Source: Vesta saturnalis (Eukaryota; Arthropoda; Insecta; Coleoptera; Lampyridae). Taken from it: a stretch of DNA of 64,000 bases. The notes below the pieces were generated by a model. It worked only from the letters and a program-made list of their open reading frames with translations. It ran no database searches and was not told the origin of the DNA. Below are positions 13,267 to 25,829 of the stretch, one piece after another. The stretch is taken from positions 187,501 to 251,500 of the forward strand of contig JARFJB010001974.1 of assembly GCA_036346205.1 (NCBI GenBank), in the 5' to 3' direction. Positions within the stretch are counted from its first letter, which is position 1. Each line of letters opens with the position of its first letter. A program made the position numbers and the translations under genes.

Positions 13267-16200
13267 CTTAGAATCGGCAAAGTTTATCAAATTCGTATCA
13301 TTTTTTTATGACGTCAACCCTAATGTAGTGACGAATATATTTAATTTAGGATCACACATGAATTTACTTATAACGTCATTTGTCCTTCATACTCTTACAA
13401 TTTGTGAAAGCGATATTTATATAATTACAACAGCTCGTGTATCTGTTGAGAAAGCTGCGAACGCGGTGGAACTTGAAAATAACCAATAAACATATCTATG
13501 TCTAGAATTTGCAAGTTATAAATTCGCAAACATTTGCGAAAGTAATCCACAATGAGGAAGAGCAATAAATAAATAACACAACCTCCTCTAATCTCACTTC
13601 AACTGATGGATAAACAACTCTAACCTGTCACCGGGTTGGCGGAAAGTTATACAAATATCACCCTAAGGGTGTATGGGATAATTCAATACCCCCTGCGCAT
13701 CATACGCAAATTCTGGACTCAACATCCGCGAACTTCCTCTTTCCTCAGCAGCTAAACTTGAACTCCCTCTAACTAAAAGCAAAAATCCCCTTTCCTCTCA
13801 AAAATCACGTTATTCCTCCATACCACAGCTTGCCTATTGAACCCTTGCCATAAAACAGTTTGACTTCAACTAGAAACGAATTGCACACCTGTTTTTCAAA
13901 TCGATACCCTGTCATTCAAATCAGTTCTCTCCGACAAACAACTCAAAACAAGAAATGAACTGGAAAACTTCAACAAATTGTAGAAACGTTTAAACGTGTC
14001 TGAACCTTTCGTTATCAGCTACATTACAAAAACAAACTTTGCACCTTAACATATTATGTTACTTAAAACTCTTTTCAACCAACATGATATTGAATTCTTT
14101 TTAAAATTACGCTAACGCTTTGAACGATAAGATAACCGCTTTCTAACGACATAATTTTAACTCAAACTAAACTATGTTTAACGATTAAATAAAAATACGA
14201 ATATCCACTATTTACAAACATACATCTTCATTTATAACGTCAATGCGTGAACCAAAGCTCAATTTAAAAGTTTCAACCTATTAATAATAAATATCCAAAT
14301 ATCGTCAAACAAAGTAAAATTGTAACTAAATTAATGCTTCCAAAATTTATACTTAAAATATCCTCCGCGTGAAAGAACGTGATCAAAATTAAGTTATTCA
14401 ACTCAAAATACGTTCCAATTATTGTTGGCCAGTGTGCATAAAGTAATTTCTCATTATTTTGTTGCATCTATAAACTGCTTATATACCAACCGTTTTAGAC
14501 GATTTTGTTTATATTGTTTAAAGCTTATAAGTTATCAATGCACAAACGCACGTAAGTATAAGATTACTTACAATAATTTATTGAAGGTCCAGCGAAAGAG
14601 TGCAGTTAAATCCATACGATCGCACACTTATTTTGAAGTTTTGCGTTTTTATGGCCAAATAGTACCCAATAATTTATTTGCAGTATAGATTTTTCAAAAT
14701 GTCTGCTAATGTATATCAAATAAAAAAATTGACACTAGGACATTGCTTTTATCTAGTTTAAGCCATCACCACATCATTTTATCCGTATGGGAACATATAT
14801 ACATGGTCTATTTTTCAACATTAGTTTGCTACTGTCTGTGTAAAGAATTTACATACAACAGGTTTTTCTTCTAAAAGAAAACAAATCCTAATCTAGGATC
14901 TCACTAAAATGTTGAGAAGTTACAAATTAGTTGGAGAAAAGCTGATGTACTAACCATACCTCTCTGAATTAATCATAAGCAGTTTCATCTGTACGTGTCT
15001 TAGACTCACCACAAATTATAATTATGCTGCAAACTTATACAAGAAGATGTTTACCGGTTGCATAACCACAAATGAAATTTTCTGCTGGTTTTGTCATGTT
15101 TAAGTAACTGTATATAAGTGACAGAAACGTAACGCAAACCTTAGCTATATATTTCAAACTTTTGTACAATTTACTGGTAAATGATCTGTATTCCAGATGA
15201 AAATGTAAACTGTCAATTGGATGCTTTGTTTTACTAAATCAGTTTGATGGGAGTTTTAGTCACAATCTTATCATGTAATAGATTGTATTATAAAAAAATT
15301 AAATGCAGAAGGGAATGGAGTGTCTATCTATTCATTTAATACTGATTGAAGCTGATATCTCTCTATTGTATGCAGTTATTGTCTTGGAAACTATGATAAA
15401 TTAAGCTGCCTCTAGGTACAGTTTTAGTTTATCAAAGCTGCTGGTATTATGATAAATGCACATTTGTCCATTACGTGCACTAAGAATAATATTTTCATAC
15501 TTTTTCATTAGATTTAATGTAATTTAATAAGGTACTTAACATTGATGTGCATTAACACTACACTGCCCATTGTAGCAGATCTGATACGTCTATAGACAAT
15601 CGATATTTTAGTAAACACAAATTTGCCTTTCATCATAACGCTCACTGTATCCGTTCAGCTACACCTTTATTATAAACCTGCATAAGAGCTATTTTCTATG
15701 GCTACCTGCTACTGCCATAAAGAAGCGGTTATTTCGTGTTGCGTTCACCTCGTGGTCAGTCCCGTGTTGTAGACTCTCACAATTTTTGTTATTAGTGTGG
15801 ATATTACGACAATTGTATACAAAAAAATACATAATTCGAATCTTGAAGGTAAGCTTTATTATTAATTCATATTTTCATTAGAAAAAAATATTCTTTTATG
15901 TTATTTTATGACGATCAAAATCTATTGTATCAGATCAGATACACTGGACTTATGATGGTCATAAACTAACTAAGTTGTCTAGAGTACTAGATTATTGTAA
16001 AATATATCAGAACAGCTTAGATATTCAGTAAAACCAAGTTTATCTATTTGTAACTCACTAATTACAGTTACAGCTCTACCAAGCAAACAAAAACCCCGGA
16101 AAATATGTGAACTAAATTAAAAAATTTATAGCGGTAAAACGTTCGTCCAATTACCATTAAGAAGTCTCTGACCGTACATTCCCAAACGCAAATAATTGAC

Positions 16201-16500
16201 ATTTGTCATATTTCGTGTTTCTTGAGTATTTATTGTCGATTAGTCTTTATAAAAAGTCTTTTTCAACGCTCTTTTTACTGAGAAACGGTATGTATTGTGC
16301 ACATGTATCTTTTAATATAAAGCTTTAAATACTAAAACGATTATAGAGTTCATAACCTTAAAACAATAAGCATGCTTTTTTAATTATCGATTTTTCAATA
16401 TTTAGAGTAGTGTACGATTTTGAAATACGTAGCTGCACTTAAATTAAATGAGCATGACAAGTTTTAAAATATCAAATCATGTTGATTTTCAATATTTCGA
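13267..16500. other. Spacer, no gene recognised
   Basis: AT-rich sequence. A locally GC-richer patch at about 13560-13870 contains no domain that I can identify. Nothing else stands out before the transposase at 16.5 kb. Confidence 0.5.
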
Positions 16501-16521
16501 ATTTTCCAGGTTTTATTCGTA

Positions 16522-17220
16522 ATGGCTAGTAAGTCGAAGAGGAGTGTTCATTCCGAAGCCCGAAACATCATTAAAGCAGTTGTGGAATTTTTCGATAAAC
16601 AAAAAGCTAATGGTGTGTGGACATTCCCTTTGGACAAGGCTACTGAGCTGGCTGCTGCGGCAACAGAAAAATCGATTAGTTTTATAAAAAAAATTAGGCA
16701 GGTACGTAGTTTGTAAACCTTAAACGTAATTTCTAAATGACGTATTTCTTTGTATTAGAAATGAAGCTGCAACAGCTGAAAATTCAAGTAATGGAGTATC
16801 GACAACATACACCATGTTAAAAGCTGAACTGTTGGAGTTAGTAAAGCAATTTAAGCATAATAAAACTTACTATGTTGATGAATTACTTAAAAAACATGGA
16901 CACAGTGTACTTCGTTTGCCTCCTTATCGTTGTGAACTCAACCGATTGAATTTATGTGGAGCTTAGTAAAGCATAAGGTGGCAATGAATAATGTTTCTCA
17001 AAGTGGAAGTAATATTGAGTACTTAGTGCGAAATGCTTTTGCAGAAATAAATGCATCTGACTGGGACAAGCAATGCAGGCATGTTAATCACATAGCCGAA
17101 GAAATGTGACAACGTGATGAACTACTTGACGAAACAATTGAAACTTTATCTTTTATGGTAAACACTGGATCGTCAGATGAAAGCAGCGAGGAAGAAGTTG
17201 ATGAATTTGATAGCCCATAG
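16522..17220 (+). pseudogene. Tc1/IS630-type transposase, internally deleted
   Basis: The start ATG at 16522 opens a 64-residue N-terminus (KRSVHSEARNIIKAVVEFFD, then AAAATEKSISFIKKI). This resembles the helix-turn-helix start of an insect family of DDE_3 transposases. After about 16750 the frame resumes deep in the C-terminal half: ELLELVKQFKHNKTYYVDEL, LRLPPYRCELN, then after one frameshift PIEFMWSLVKHKVA. It ends in an acidic serine-rich tail (NTGSSDESSEEEVDEFD) and a stop at 17218-17220. The middle of the protein, with the first two catalytic aspartates, is missing. The glutamate of the LNPIE segment (near 16945) is the expected third catalytic residue. One in-frame TGA lies at about 17107. 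This is a non-autonomous, dead copy. I did not find its inverted repeats. Confidence 0.7.
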
Positions 17221-17877
17221 AAAACCATTTTTAATTTTGTAGTTACAAGTTATAAATCAATAGTAATAAACGATATGTGCTTATTTTTCCATAAAATCTT
17301 GGACATTATTTTAAATTTTAATTATGCATATGTGTTTTGTTTCTATTGTGAATAACATTACACTTGATTTATGTGAATGTTTTAAATGCTATTATATTAT
17401 TTACACTTATGATGAAACTGTAGAAAGGTTGTCATTTCAAGTAAATACAAGTTAATCAGATAAAGAGGAAGAAAGTTCTGTAGAAGATTCATTGTAATTT
17501 ATTAGTCACTTTATATTCAAATGTGATCAGAATGATGTTTTTTTCAAGTATTTTACAAATGTTTACAAAACTAAAAATTGTATAAATTATTTGTATATTA
17601 TAACTTCAAAACCATCTTATTTGTACTTAAATAATAAATACTTAAATGTTTGTGGTAATTAATTCAATAACATTTGATGTACCTAACATAAAATAAATAA
17701 ATTTGTTCACAGAATTTTGAATAAGCAATCCATACATTTGATTTAAATTTGTCACCTTAATACTTTTTGTATGGAATGTACCTGTTGAAAAACAGCTCCC
17801 TCAGGTACGCCCTCTCAGGGTTTTTGTTTGCTTGGTTGAACTGTATGTATGTACCTAATGATTTATTTTTTTTTCAG
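17221..17877. other. Spacer between two transposase remnants
   Basis: AT-rich sequence without an open frame of note. The run TTTATTTTTTTTTCAG just before 17878 is a good splice acceptor for the piggyBac-like open frame that follows. The sequence just upstream may therefore be an intron of that element. Confidence 0.4.
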
Positions 17878-18438
17878 AAAAATGTCTCATAATAAAAGAT
17901 CTTTGACATATAAAGAACTCGAAGAGGTCATCGCTAACAACTTGTCTGAAAGTGAAGATGATCTCGATTATTCAGACGAAGACGTTGACGATGATATTGA
18001 TAATTTGAATAATGATAGAGAAACTGAAGAATTGGATTTAGAATCGATGTCGATTCAATTTGAGGATGGAATTGTTCTGGAACAAGGTGAAAATACGGTT
18101 GAAGAAGTTGCAAGAGAGTTGGAAGTAGGTGAGATTCCAAGTGATAATTTCGTCAAACAGGAAGCAAAAAAATTGAAAGAGACATATTCAAAACTTGTTT
18201 GGAAAAAAAAAGAATTTAGTTTTGCCGGAAGAAAAAATAATTTTTTTGGGAGATAATTCACTTTTCCTCATAATTTTACAGAATTACAAAGTCCTTTAAG
18301 TTTTTTCTAAATATTAGTTTGATGATGACTTATTTGAAAGAATTACATTTCAGTCTAACCTATATTCAACGCAAATTGATATAAATAAACCTTCCGAATT
18401 GACATCTGCTCACCTGAAGAAATTTTGAATTGTATATA

Positions 18439-18516
<78 letters not shown>

Positions 18517-19476
18517 ACTTATACGTATGCCGAATGTGCGGAGTTACTGGTCGTCATCGCTTGGTTGTCACCAAATACAAAAGTCATGAGCAGAAATGAA
18601 TTCGTAAATTTGTTCACTTTGCAGACAACAGCAATATTGTGGATAGAAGTCATGAAAATTACGACCGGTAATTGATGCGTTGAATGCGAAGTTTCAAACA
18701 GTGCCCTTACAACAATACTTATTAATAGACGAACAAATGTGCGCTACAAAAGCCAGACACCATTTGAAGCAATATTTACCAGCCAAACCACATAAATGGG
18801 GCTACAAATTGTTTGTTCTTTGTGGGGGAGATGGATTTTCGTACAAATTCGAAATATATACAGGTTCCGAAAATAAGTGCATGCCCAATGAGCCAGATAT
18901 GGGTGCCAGCGCGAATACCGTTATCGGCCTCTGTCGAAATGTACCAAGAAATCAAAATTATAAGGTGTATTTTGACAATTATTACACATCTGTGCCGTTA
19001 GTAGTGCACTTGGCACAAATGGGTATATTTTCATTAGGTACTATTAGGAGAAATAGAATTCCAAATTGCAAGTTACCTACGGATGATGCGATGAAAACAA
19101 AACACAAACATAGAATACGTAAGCGAAATAGATAGTGTCGAAATTTCTTCTGTCGCTTGGAGGATAACAGAACAGTAACGGTCTCCACTTTTGCTGGAGC
19201 TACACCAATTAGGAAATAAATCGATATGATCGCAAAGAAAAACGGTCAACTAATATAGTGTGCCCATTTGTTATCAAGGAATATAACAAGCATATGTGTA
19301 GATTTATTAGACAGCTTAATAGGTAGATACAAAATACAAATAAGGACTAAAAATGGTATATGCGCTTATTTTACCACATGGTAGATATGTCGCTAATAAA
19401 TGCTTGGTTATTTACAAAAATGTTGCCAACAGGCAATGAAAATAATATAAGTGTCTTGTTGCTGTGATGCATCGTC
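17878..19476 (+). pseudogene. piggyBac-family transposase, broken
   Basis: The N-terminus starts at the ATG at 17882 (MSHNKRSLTYKELEEVI) after a TTTCAG acceptor and is followed by an acidic stretch. Further family blocks follow in changing frames: the FQSNLYSTQIDINKPSE segment (about 18350), PNVRSYW (about 18530), then a 151-residue open piece at 18680-19135. That piece carries the first catalytic Asp (LLIDEQMCATKARHHLKQYL) and the second (KVYFDNYYTS). Beyond its stop, other frames give VIKEYNKHM and the VDLLDSLIGRYKIQ block with the third Asp (19301-19303). The last recognisable words end at about 19440, where a GT array begins, so the C-terminal cysteine-rich region is missing. At least five frameshifts and a (TA)n tract at 18433-18513 disrupt it. 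TTAA-flanked termini were not found. Confidence 0.85.
18433..18513. repeat. (TA)n tract inside the piggyBac remnant
   Basis: About 80 bp of almost perfect TA dinucleotides with one phase slip. It lies between two blocks that are adjacent in piggyBac transposases, so it interrupts former coding sequence or a small intron. Confidence 0.95.
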
Positions 19477-19477
19477 A

Positions 19478-19760
19478 TTGTGTGTGTGTGTGCGTGTGCG
19501 TGTGTGATGTGCGTGTGTGTGCGTGTGCGTATGTCGTGTGTGCTGTGCGTGTGCGTGTGCGTGTGCGTGGTGTGCGTGTGTCGTGTGCGTGCGTGTGCGT
19601 GTTGCGATGATGCGTTGCGTGTGCGTTGCGTGTGCGTGCGTGTGCGTGTGCGTTGCGTGTGTGTTGTGCGGTGCGTGTGCGTTTTTGCGTGTGACGTGCT
19701 GTGTGTGCGTGATGTGCGTTGCGTGTGCTGTTGATCGTGTCGTTCTGTGCGTGTATTGCG
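19478..19760. repeat. GT/GC-rich simple array
   Basis: GTGTGC and TGCGTGTG words with interruptions. It truncates the piggyBac remnant on its left. Open frames across it are repeat by-products. Confidence 0.85.
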
Positions 19761-20600
19761 TGTTCGAGAATGAATTGCGTTTCGCAAAGATCTGTATTGT
19801 TTCTGAAGGTAACGTAATCTACATCCCTTCTAAACGTTAAAATTTCTTCCAAGAACTTAGACTGATTGAGCGACTTTGAATAAACGAGTACCTATATGAA
19901 TTAAAAACCATTAAGTTCGGTTAACACGTTGAGGATGGTGATTGTTTTCCAGCAGTTAAATGTGTCACGTACAGTGTACAGCATCTTCTGTGGTATTTTT
20001 ATTTTGCCCTCGGTTTGCTTTCTCAGGTCGGGATTAAAGAATGTCACTACTTGGTGAATAAGTAAAGAATGAGTCAACAGGTTGTAACAACTTTATTCGG
20101 TTATAATAATATGAAATAAACCAAACTTTAGAAAGGAAACAGTAAAATAAACAAATAAATTAAATACTTTATTAAATAAACAAAAGAACTGGTATCTAAA
20201 ATTAATGCTGGTGATACCTGGGTTGAAACACTATAGGACGCCAGTGGCTAGTGAATTACCTGGATTAAGATCGGCCTCTTCAAATGTCAACAAATAATTA
20301 GACAGCTGTTTATATTGTGAAATTGTCATTATAAACATTAATTAAATAATGAAGAGGTGCTATAATTAATTAAATGTGGATAATTTGAGTCAGACTTACA
20401 AGAATTATTTCGAGTAAAAAAAACTATCATAATTATGTACAAAAGTTAAGTGTCAAATTTCTCAGGTGTGATGGTTAGTTGTTTGTTTCAATCAATGAAC
20501 TTCGGTCGTAATCAATCAGGAATAATTATTATTATAAGTAATAGGTAACATAATAATGGAACTGTTATAAGAAATACAAGTTGTTAGATTTCAAACTCTT
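19761..20600. other. Spacer, no gene recognised
   Basis: AT-rich sequence, rich in short A and T runs, without open frames of interest on either strand. Confidence 0.5.
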
Positions 20601-20604
20601 TAAA

Positions 20605-22768
20605 GAAAACATCATTTGAGTCGATTTAACGTAAATTACCTTAATACAAAAATACTTCATAAGTAGCTGGAGCTCTTGGAAGATGCGCCCTAACATCGGT
20701 TTAATTCAAATATCTTTAAAATGGTTTCCTTTAAATGATAGCGTTCTGACCATTTTTAGTGGAATATTCCCAATGTATGGCGTGAATATGAGTTTTATGT
20801 ACTGATAAGCGGCTCGTTGGCGGGCATTAGACATTGTTATTCATAAGTTCTTTGTTTTCAAAATTTCGCATTTTAACATACAATTTAAAAAAATTTCGAT
20901 TTTTTCATAAACGAATGATACTCTTGTCTGAAGCCGCACCGTTTTCGAAATAAATCGCTTTGAACCTTTCATGTGTTAATCATACTTTTATAAAATTAAC
21001 TATCGAATTCATTTACAATAATGAAAGATGGCTATGGAAAATAAACAAAATAACAATTGCATGAACGCCAAACTGCTCTCATATCATACATTAATTTTGC
21101 TTTAGAAAGTAAGAAATAAACTCGGGTAAAAAATAATCGTTCTTAATACAAAAAAATGTTGCTGACACAATTATTAATAAAGAAAATTCAAATCTGAAAG
21201 CATGAAACACAAAACTGAACGTGCAAAAGATGCTCCACATGAGACCATCCGTTTCTATGCACAAATGTATTCGATTATGTAAAGACTGCCGAATTTTTGT
21301 AAAAATTCACCTATTGTTCCTAAATTCGTCGCAGGCATCCCGAATCCTTCACCAAAGATGATCGCGTGTTTCTGTTGGTTGGGAATAAACCATTGATTTT
21401 AGATATCCCCAAACACAAAAACCGCATGGGTTTAAATCTGGAGACCTTGCTGGCCAAGCAACTGGATCGCCTCTTCCGATCCATCGCTCCCGGTAATTTT
21501 TATCTAAAAAAATACGAACAATTCTGCTATAGTGAGCCGGACAACCATCATGTAAAAACCACAAGTTCCGCCAAATATTCAGATTAATATCATCTAATAA
21601 ATCCGGTAAAGTATTTTGTAGAAAGTTCAGATATTCTCCGCCGTTTAAACGATTAGGCAATTCTACAGGTCCAAGCAAATTATCACCAAGAACACCTATC
21701 CATGCATTAATGCTAAACCTTTCCTGATGTTTACTTTCCCTTATCGCATGAGGGTTTTCATCAATATAGGAGTAATAGAGTGCATTGTGCATATTAAAAA
21801 TTCTATCAAAATTTTAGAAAAAAAATGTTGGTCTTGATTCTCTTTATTTTGCATCCAATTTTAAAATCAACACGAGCAGGAAAATCATCTACTTGCAAGG
21901 CCTAGACTTTTTTGAAATGAAAAGAATACAAGCCTTCGTTATGTAGAATGTTCCACACAGAGGACTTTGACACATTAGAATACATTGCAGCCAACCTTCT
22001 TACGCTTATTTCGGGATTGTACTCAATTTCCATTACAATATCATCCTGATATTCTTCCATTACATCAGCATGTCTTCCCGTTTCATTATTTTAGGAAATA
22101 CCGATCCTGTTTTCCTAATTCTTTGATGACCTGGGAATTTATCTGCGTATCTACGTGCTGCTGTCCGTACACTAAATGCATATCGGCATATTCTTCGTTA
22201 CTAAACGAAATCATTCTAACAATATTCAACTTTTTGTATTTATGCTAAAGTAACTAAACAATAAAAAATCTTTCACTTAAAACTAATTTGACACTTTAAC
22301 CTCAACTAGTTAGTATCTGTAATACTAGTTTTTTGACGGTGACGCAATTGTTATTTTGTTAATTTTCTATAGCCATTTTTCATAATTGTAAATCAATTTG
22401 TTAGTTAATTTTATGAAACTATGATTAACACATGAAAAGTTCAAATCGATTTATTTCGAAAACGGTGGGTCGTAGCGACTTCAGACAAGAGTATCATTCA
22501 TTTATGAAAAAATCGAAATTTTTTTAATTTTATGTTAAAATTGCGAAATTTTGAAAAACGAAAAACTTATGAATAACAATGTCCAACGCCCCACCCAAAC
22601 GAGCGGCTTATGGGTACAATTAAAAAATCATATTCACGCCATACGATTGGGCATATTCCACTAAAGAACGCTATCATTTAAAGGGAAAAATTTACGTTAA
22701 ATCGACATAAAATCAGCTCTAGGATCTGCAGTTTTCTTTTGTGAAAAGAGTTTGTGGACACCCTGTAT
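20605..22768. mobile_element. Rosa-like (DD41D) mariner element with long inverted repeats
   Basis: The left flank (about 20605-20995) and right flank (about 22425-22768) are long imperfect inverted copies. Shared blocks include TCGATTTAACGTAAATT, CTTTAAATGATAGCGTTCT, AGTGGAATAT..CCCAAT, GACATTGTTATTCATAAGTT and the TTAATCATA/TATGATTAA end. The left arm has an extra stretch of roughly 50-100 bp. The right end reads into GACACCCTGTATATACAGG, the CAGGGTG-type terminus shared with other copies here. The transposase lies between the arms on the minus strand. Confidence 0.8.
21349..22235 (-). pseudogene. DD41D/rosa-like mariner transposase
   Basis: Near 22200, reading leftward, is the EEYADMHLVYG start of the insect N-terminal helix-turn-helix domain (DUF4817 type). 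It is followed by a frameshifted linker and a 147-residue open stretch from 21792. That stretch contains IDENPHAIRESKHQ, GPVELPNRLNGGEYLNFLQ, the second catalytic Asp in FLHDGCPAHYSR, and SPDLNPCGFCVWGYLK. Exactly 41 residues separate the second Asp from the position of the third, which gives the DD41D spacing. That third position is glycine here (codon GGT), so this copy should be inactive even without the frameshifts. The element ends in long inverted repeats on both sides. Confidence 0.8.
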
Positions 22769-24470
22769 ATACAGGTAGGGGTGGTTATGAGTAAACCGGT
22801 AATTAGGGCGGTTGTCTGGAATCCTGGTAGTAGGGAAACTATATACATATTGACAAGACATTCCGACTGGTACGTGGGGAACTGTAATAGCGTGTTTGGA
22901 GTCTAAACTACCGGCAACGTTTACAAGGTTAACCTCGTTAGGGTAGGTGCGTCTGTAGTAGGAGTAGCTAATAATTCAGAGTCTAACCTCCGTCTGATTA
23001 AGTACTCCTCCCAGCTTATCATTTAGTGTTCTTTTTGGGGTGATTCATCACCAACAAGATAGCATAAGTGATGTGGTTTTTCTATTTTGTGAAAGGGTAT
23101 TACATGGAATGGGATGATTATTGGCGTTGAAATATTTAGTCCTACGGGATAAACCTCCGGAAAACTAATTACATCATACCCTTGTCATGTTTAGGCACAT
23201 TTCTCGGGGTTGGTGACCTCCAAGGATGTTTTGCATAAACGTGTGGGTAGAGCAAATGTTAAATGTTAGGGATGCTGGTAATAGGATTGCTGGTCTGGTT
23301 ACTTGTCTGTTTGTTGAGCAGGATAATCATCTAGATGCAGGACAAATTGATACGGGATGCTGGACAGGATTCTGGCCAGGCCAGCAGTTATCGGATACAG
23401 GTCAGGCTACCAGTTGCTTGTCAAGATCGTCTGGCTGCGGGACGGAATAATACTACAGCTACAGAAAAATATATTACAGGAAGGGGGCTAAGGAATGAAG
23501 TGTCGGGTGTGAGGGAGAATGAATGAATGAAGTATATGAGAATGTTTGTGAGAGTGCGTATGTGTCAATGTTAGGGGATACGGTATTTATAGGTAAATGT
23601 ATGGAGTGGGAAAGGAGTGGACAACTGATCGCATTTCTTAATAATGATATAACAGTTGTGGAGGAAAATAGAAAATAAGCTTTGATAGGAAAATTTATGT
23701 ACAAAGATAGGAAAATTTATAGTAAGGATTATCAGCATTATTACAACAGTATTTGGAAGTCGTTTTCTGTTTACTCTCTGTATTTGTGCTCATCAAAATT
23801 TTTAAACTTTAGACAGGTAATATTTTCTATTGAAGCACTACCCTCATTGTTGGTTAAGGTAAAACTGCATCTTGCAGGTGGGGTAATGAGCTGCGATTCC
23901 GGCTTGGATTGTCTCCAACGACTCCGTCTCCATGAGATCTACCGATGAAAGTTTTAGTGATTCGTTATGTTTTGAGCAGTCCTTCACTGATTGGTAGGTT
24001 TAAAATGTGAATAGTAAAACAATGCACCATGTTCAGCGTTATCTACTAGCTAGAAATTTTTACGTAGTTTTTAAATGTCGTTATGTACTTGTTGACATTG
24101 AAATCCGATTGCATGGTTTTGTATGGGTAATACGAGTTGAGGTATAATTTTAGATTACAAATTTTAACTTTACAAAAATTTGCATCTATCTCATTACGTT
24201 GAGAAGAGATTTGGTTAATCTACTCAAATAATGAACGGTGGGAAAGTTTATCCAATCGGATAACCCATTTTTTTTATTTTCGACCATTTTTGCTCCCCAC
24301 TACCTCACTTGGATCAGAGCACGTTCGTTAATATTGTATTGTTATTGAAAAGAAGTACAAGAAAGGATTTGTAACAGTAGTATGGCTTCCTCACATCTGG
24401 CTCACATAAGGAATTCAAATGTGAGAGACATACAGATGCGGAATTACAACACGTGAAAGAGAGAAAGTAG
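22769..24470. other. Spacer, mildly GC-richer, unidentified
   Basis: No domain was recognised in any frame. Between about 23265 and 23450 the words GATGCTGG, ACAGGAT and CAGGCTACC recur irregularly, as in an old degenerate repeat. The rest is ordinary AT-rich sequence. Confidence 0.4.
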
Positions 24471-24760
24471 GTCAAAGGCCAAGCCATTTTTTTCTAGGTC
24501 GAAAGGGGGGACGAGAGGTCAAATACTACGCCCTTTTTCCAGGTCAGAGGAGGGCGATAGGTCAAAGTTCATTGACCACTTTATAAGTCAACAGGGAAGA
24601 GGGATCAAAGTTTATTAACCTTCTTCTAGATCAAAAGAAGGGGGGATGAATCAAAGGACATTGATCATTTGGTAGGTCAACAGGAGAGTGGGGAGTCCAA
24701 GTTCCTGGCGAAGGAAAGTCCAAAGTTCATTTACCTGGACCGGGCGTAAGAGTTGGACCA
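24471..24760 (+). repeat. Degenerate minisatellite with unit of about 45 bp
   Basis: Copies start with GGTCAAAG or ATCAAAG near 24471, 24518, 24561, 24604, 24650 and 24695, with a half copy near 24718. Each copy contains two related halves, one with GGTCAAAGTTCATTGACC and one with GGTCAACAGG followed by a purine-rich GGAGAGGGG stretch. Spacing varies from 43 to 47 bp. Confidence 0.75.
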
Positions 24761-24865
24761 ATGATGGGGGAAACCGACAAATCAATAATCCAGCAGATAA
24801 GAAAGTATTACACCTGTAACTGAATTTTAGGAAATCGAATCCGCAAGGTAGACAAGCTTAAGCTT

Positions 24866-25090
24866 CTAGTTGTAACCGGTTGAAACCTGCTATTGTCATA
24901 ATTCCAAGAAAAATGTACCTATAATTAGAATAAGCACTCCAAATCAATGACTCATCTTGTCTAGAAATGAAAATTCTAGTTGTAACGTGGTGAAACTGTG
25001 TCCAGGTGTCATAATTCCAGAACAATGTCCTCATAATTAGTTACATCAAACAATGGATCTGTCCATGCTAAATGAATCTAGTAACATTTA
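24866..25090 (+). repeat. Two diverged tandem copies of about 105 bp
   Basis: TTCTAGTTGTAACCGGTTG (about 24868) and TTCTAGTTGTAACGTGGTG (about 24973) begin segments that both continue with GTCATAATTCCA and TCATAATTAG. They lie next to the 45-bp minisatellite. A weaker third copy may begin near 25075. Confidence 0.65.
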
Positions 25091-25269
25091 CTAAGCATTG
25101 AATAGGTAAACGGATAACTGGTCTGTAGGTGTGTGATTACAGGAACATGAAATAACCAGATTTAGTGGAATAGGTCAAAGAAATGAAGGAGATGTTAAAA
25201 GTAAATAACAACAGGAATCTATTTGAGTTAAACGAAAATAGAATACTTACCTTTTTTGAGTTTGAATGG

Positions 25270-25350
25270 TGTACTTGCATATTTAAGTTATGCAGTATAA
25301 ACGTTTCGATAACACTTACAGTTATCTTCGTCAGTAGTTAATATTATCTA
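25270..25350 (-). ncRNA. Candidate hammerhead ribozyme of Penelope-like type
   Basis: Read on the minus strand, the core CTGACGA (25334-25328) is followed by the arm GATAAC, a 7-base loop and the complementary arm GTTATC (25326-25308), then GAAAC. This matches the CUGANGA, stem II, GAAA layout of hammerhead ribozymes, with one unpaired base before stem II. Partial complementarity for stem I exists between ATATT upstream and AATAT downstream. Penelope-like elements are known to carry hammerhead motifs in their pseudo-LTRs, and Penelope-like coding begins about 0.5 kb downstream, though on the opposite strand. Cleavage activity is not shown by sequence alone. Confidence 0.5.
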
Positions 25351-25829
25351 TTAAAATTGTTAAAGATGTTGAATGTACAATTTTGTGAAATTTGAAAAAT
25401 TAAATTTTTCAAATTTACAAATACACCATTAAAAAACAAAAAACAGACAAGTATCTTAATATGTGTAATAATGGTGAAAGCTTCATTTTCATATTAAATA
25501 AAAGTACATTGTACAAACCGTCTAAAGACGTGCCCGACCTCGATACCACCGAAAAATATAAAATACTCTTATTGAGCACTATGCGTACCAAGTATGGTGA
25601 TCAAGTAGTGGGGGAAACAGCTAATTTTAAATATGTTCTACCTCAACGTCTCCATTAATGTTAGAACACCGAATTGGTGAATTTAATAAGTCTTTAAATT
25701 CCACGCATGTGTATTTGTCGAGTGCTGGTAAAACCACAAACATTCTTACCAATGAATAACAACAGTGTATATGTATCTCTTGAGATACACATTCAGTTAT
25801 GGTGCAATTACAAAAGAAAGTACTAAACA

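Noticed and set aside
18430..18675. 81-residue open frame starting with Tyr-Ile repeats
   Set aside because: The first third is translated (TA)n, and the remainder is an out-of-frame reading of the piggyBac remnant.
23226..23526. Two overlapping plus-strand frames with Gly/Gln-rich words
   Set aside because: No homology was recognised. The apparent internal repeats are short and irregular.
24471..24760. CRISPR-like array
   Set aside because: Units are degenerate throughout with no constant repeat alternating with unique spacers, and the context is eukaryotic.
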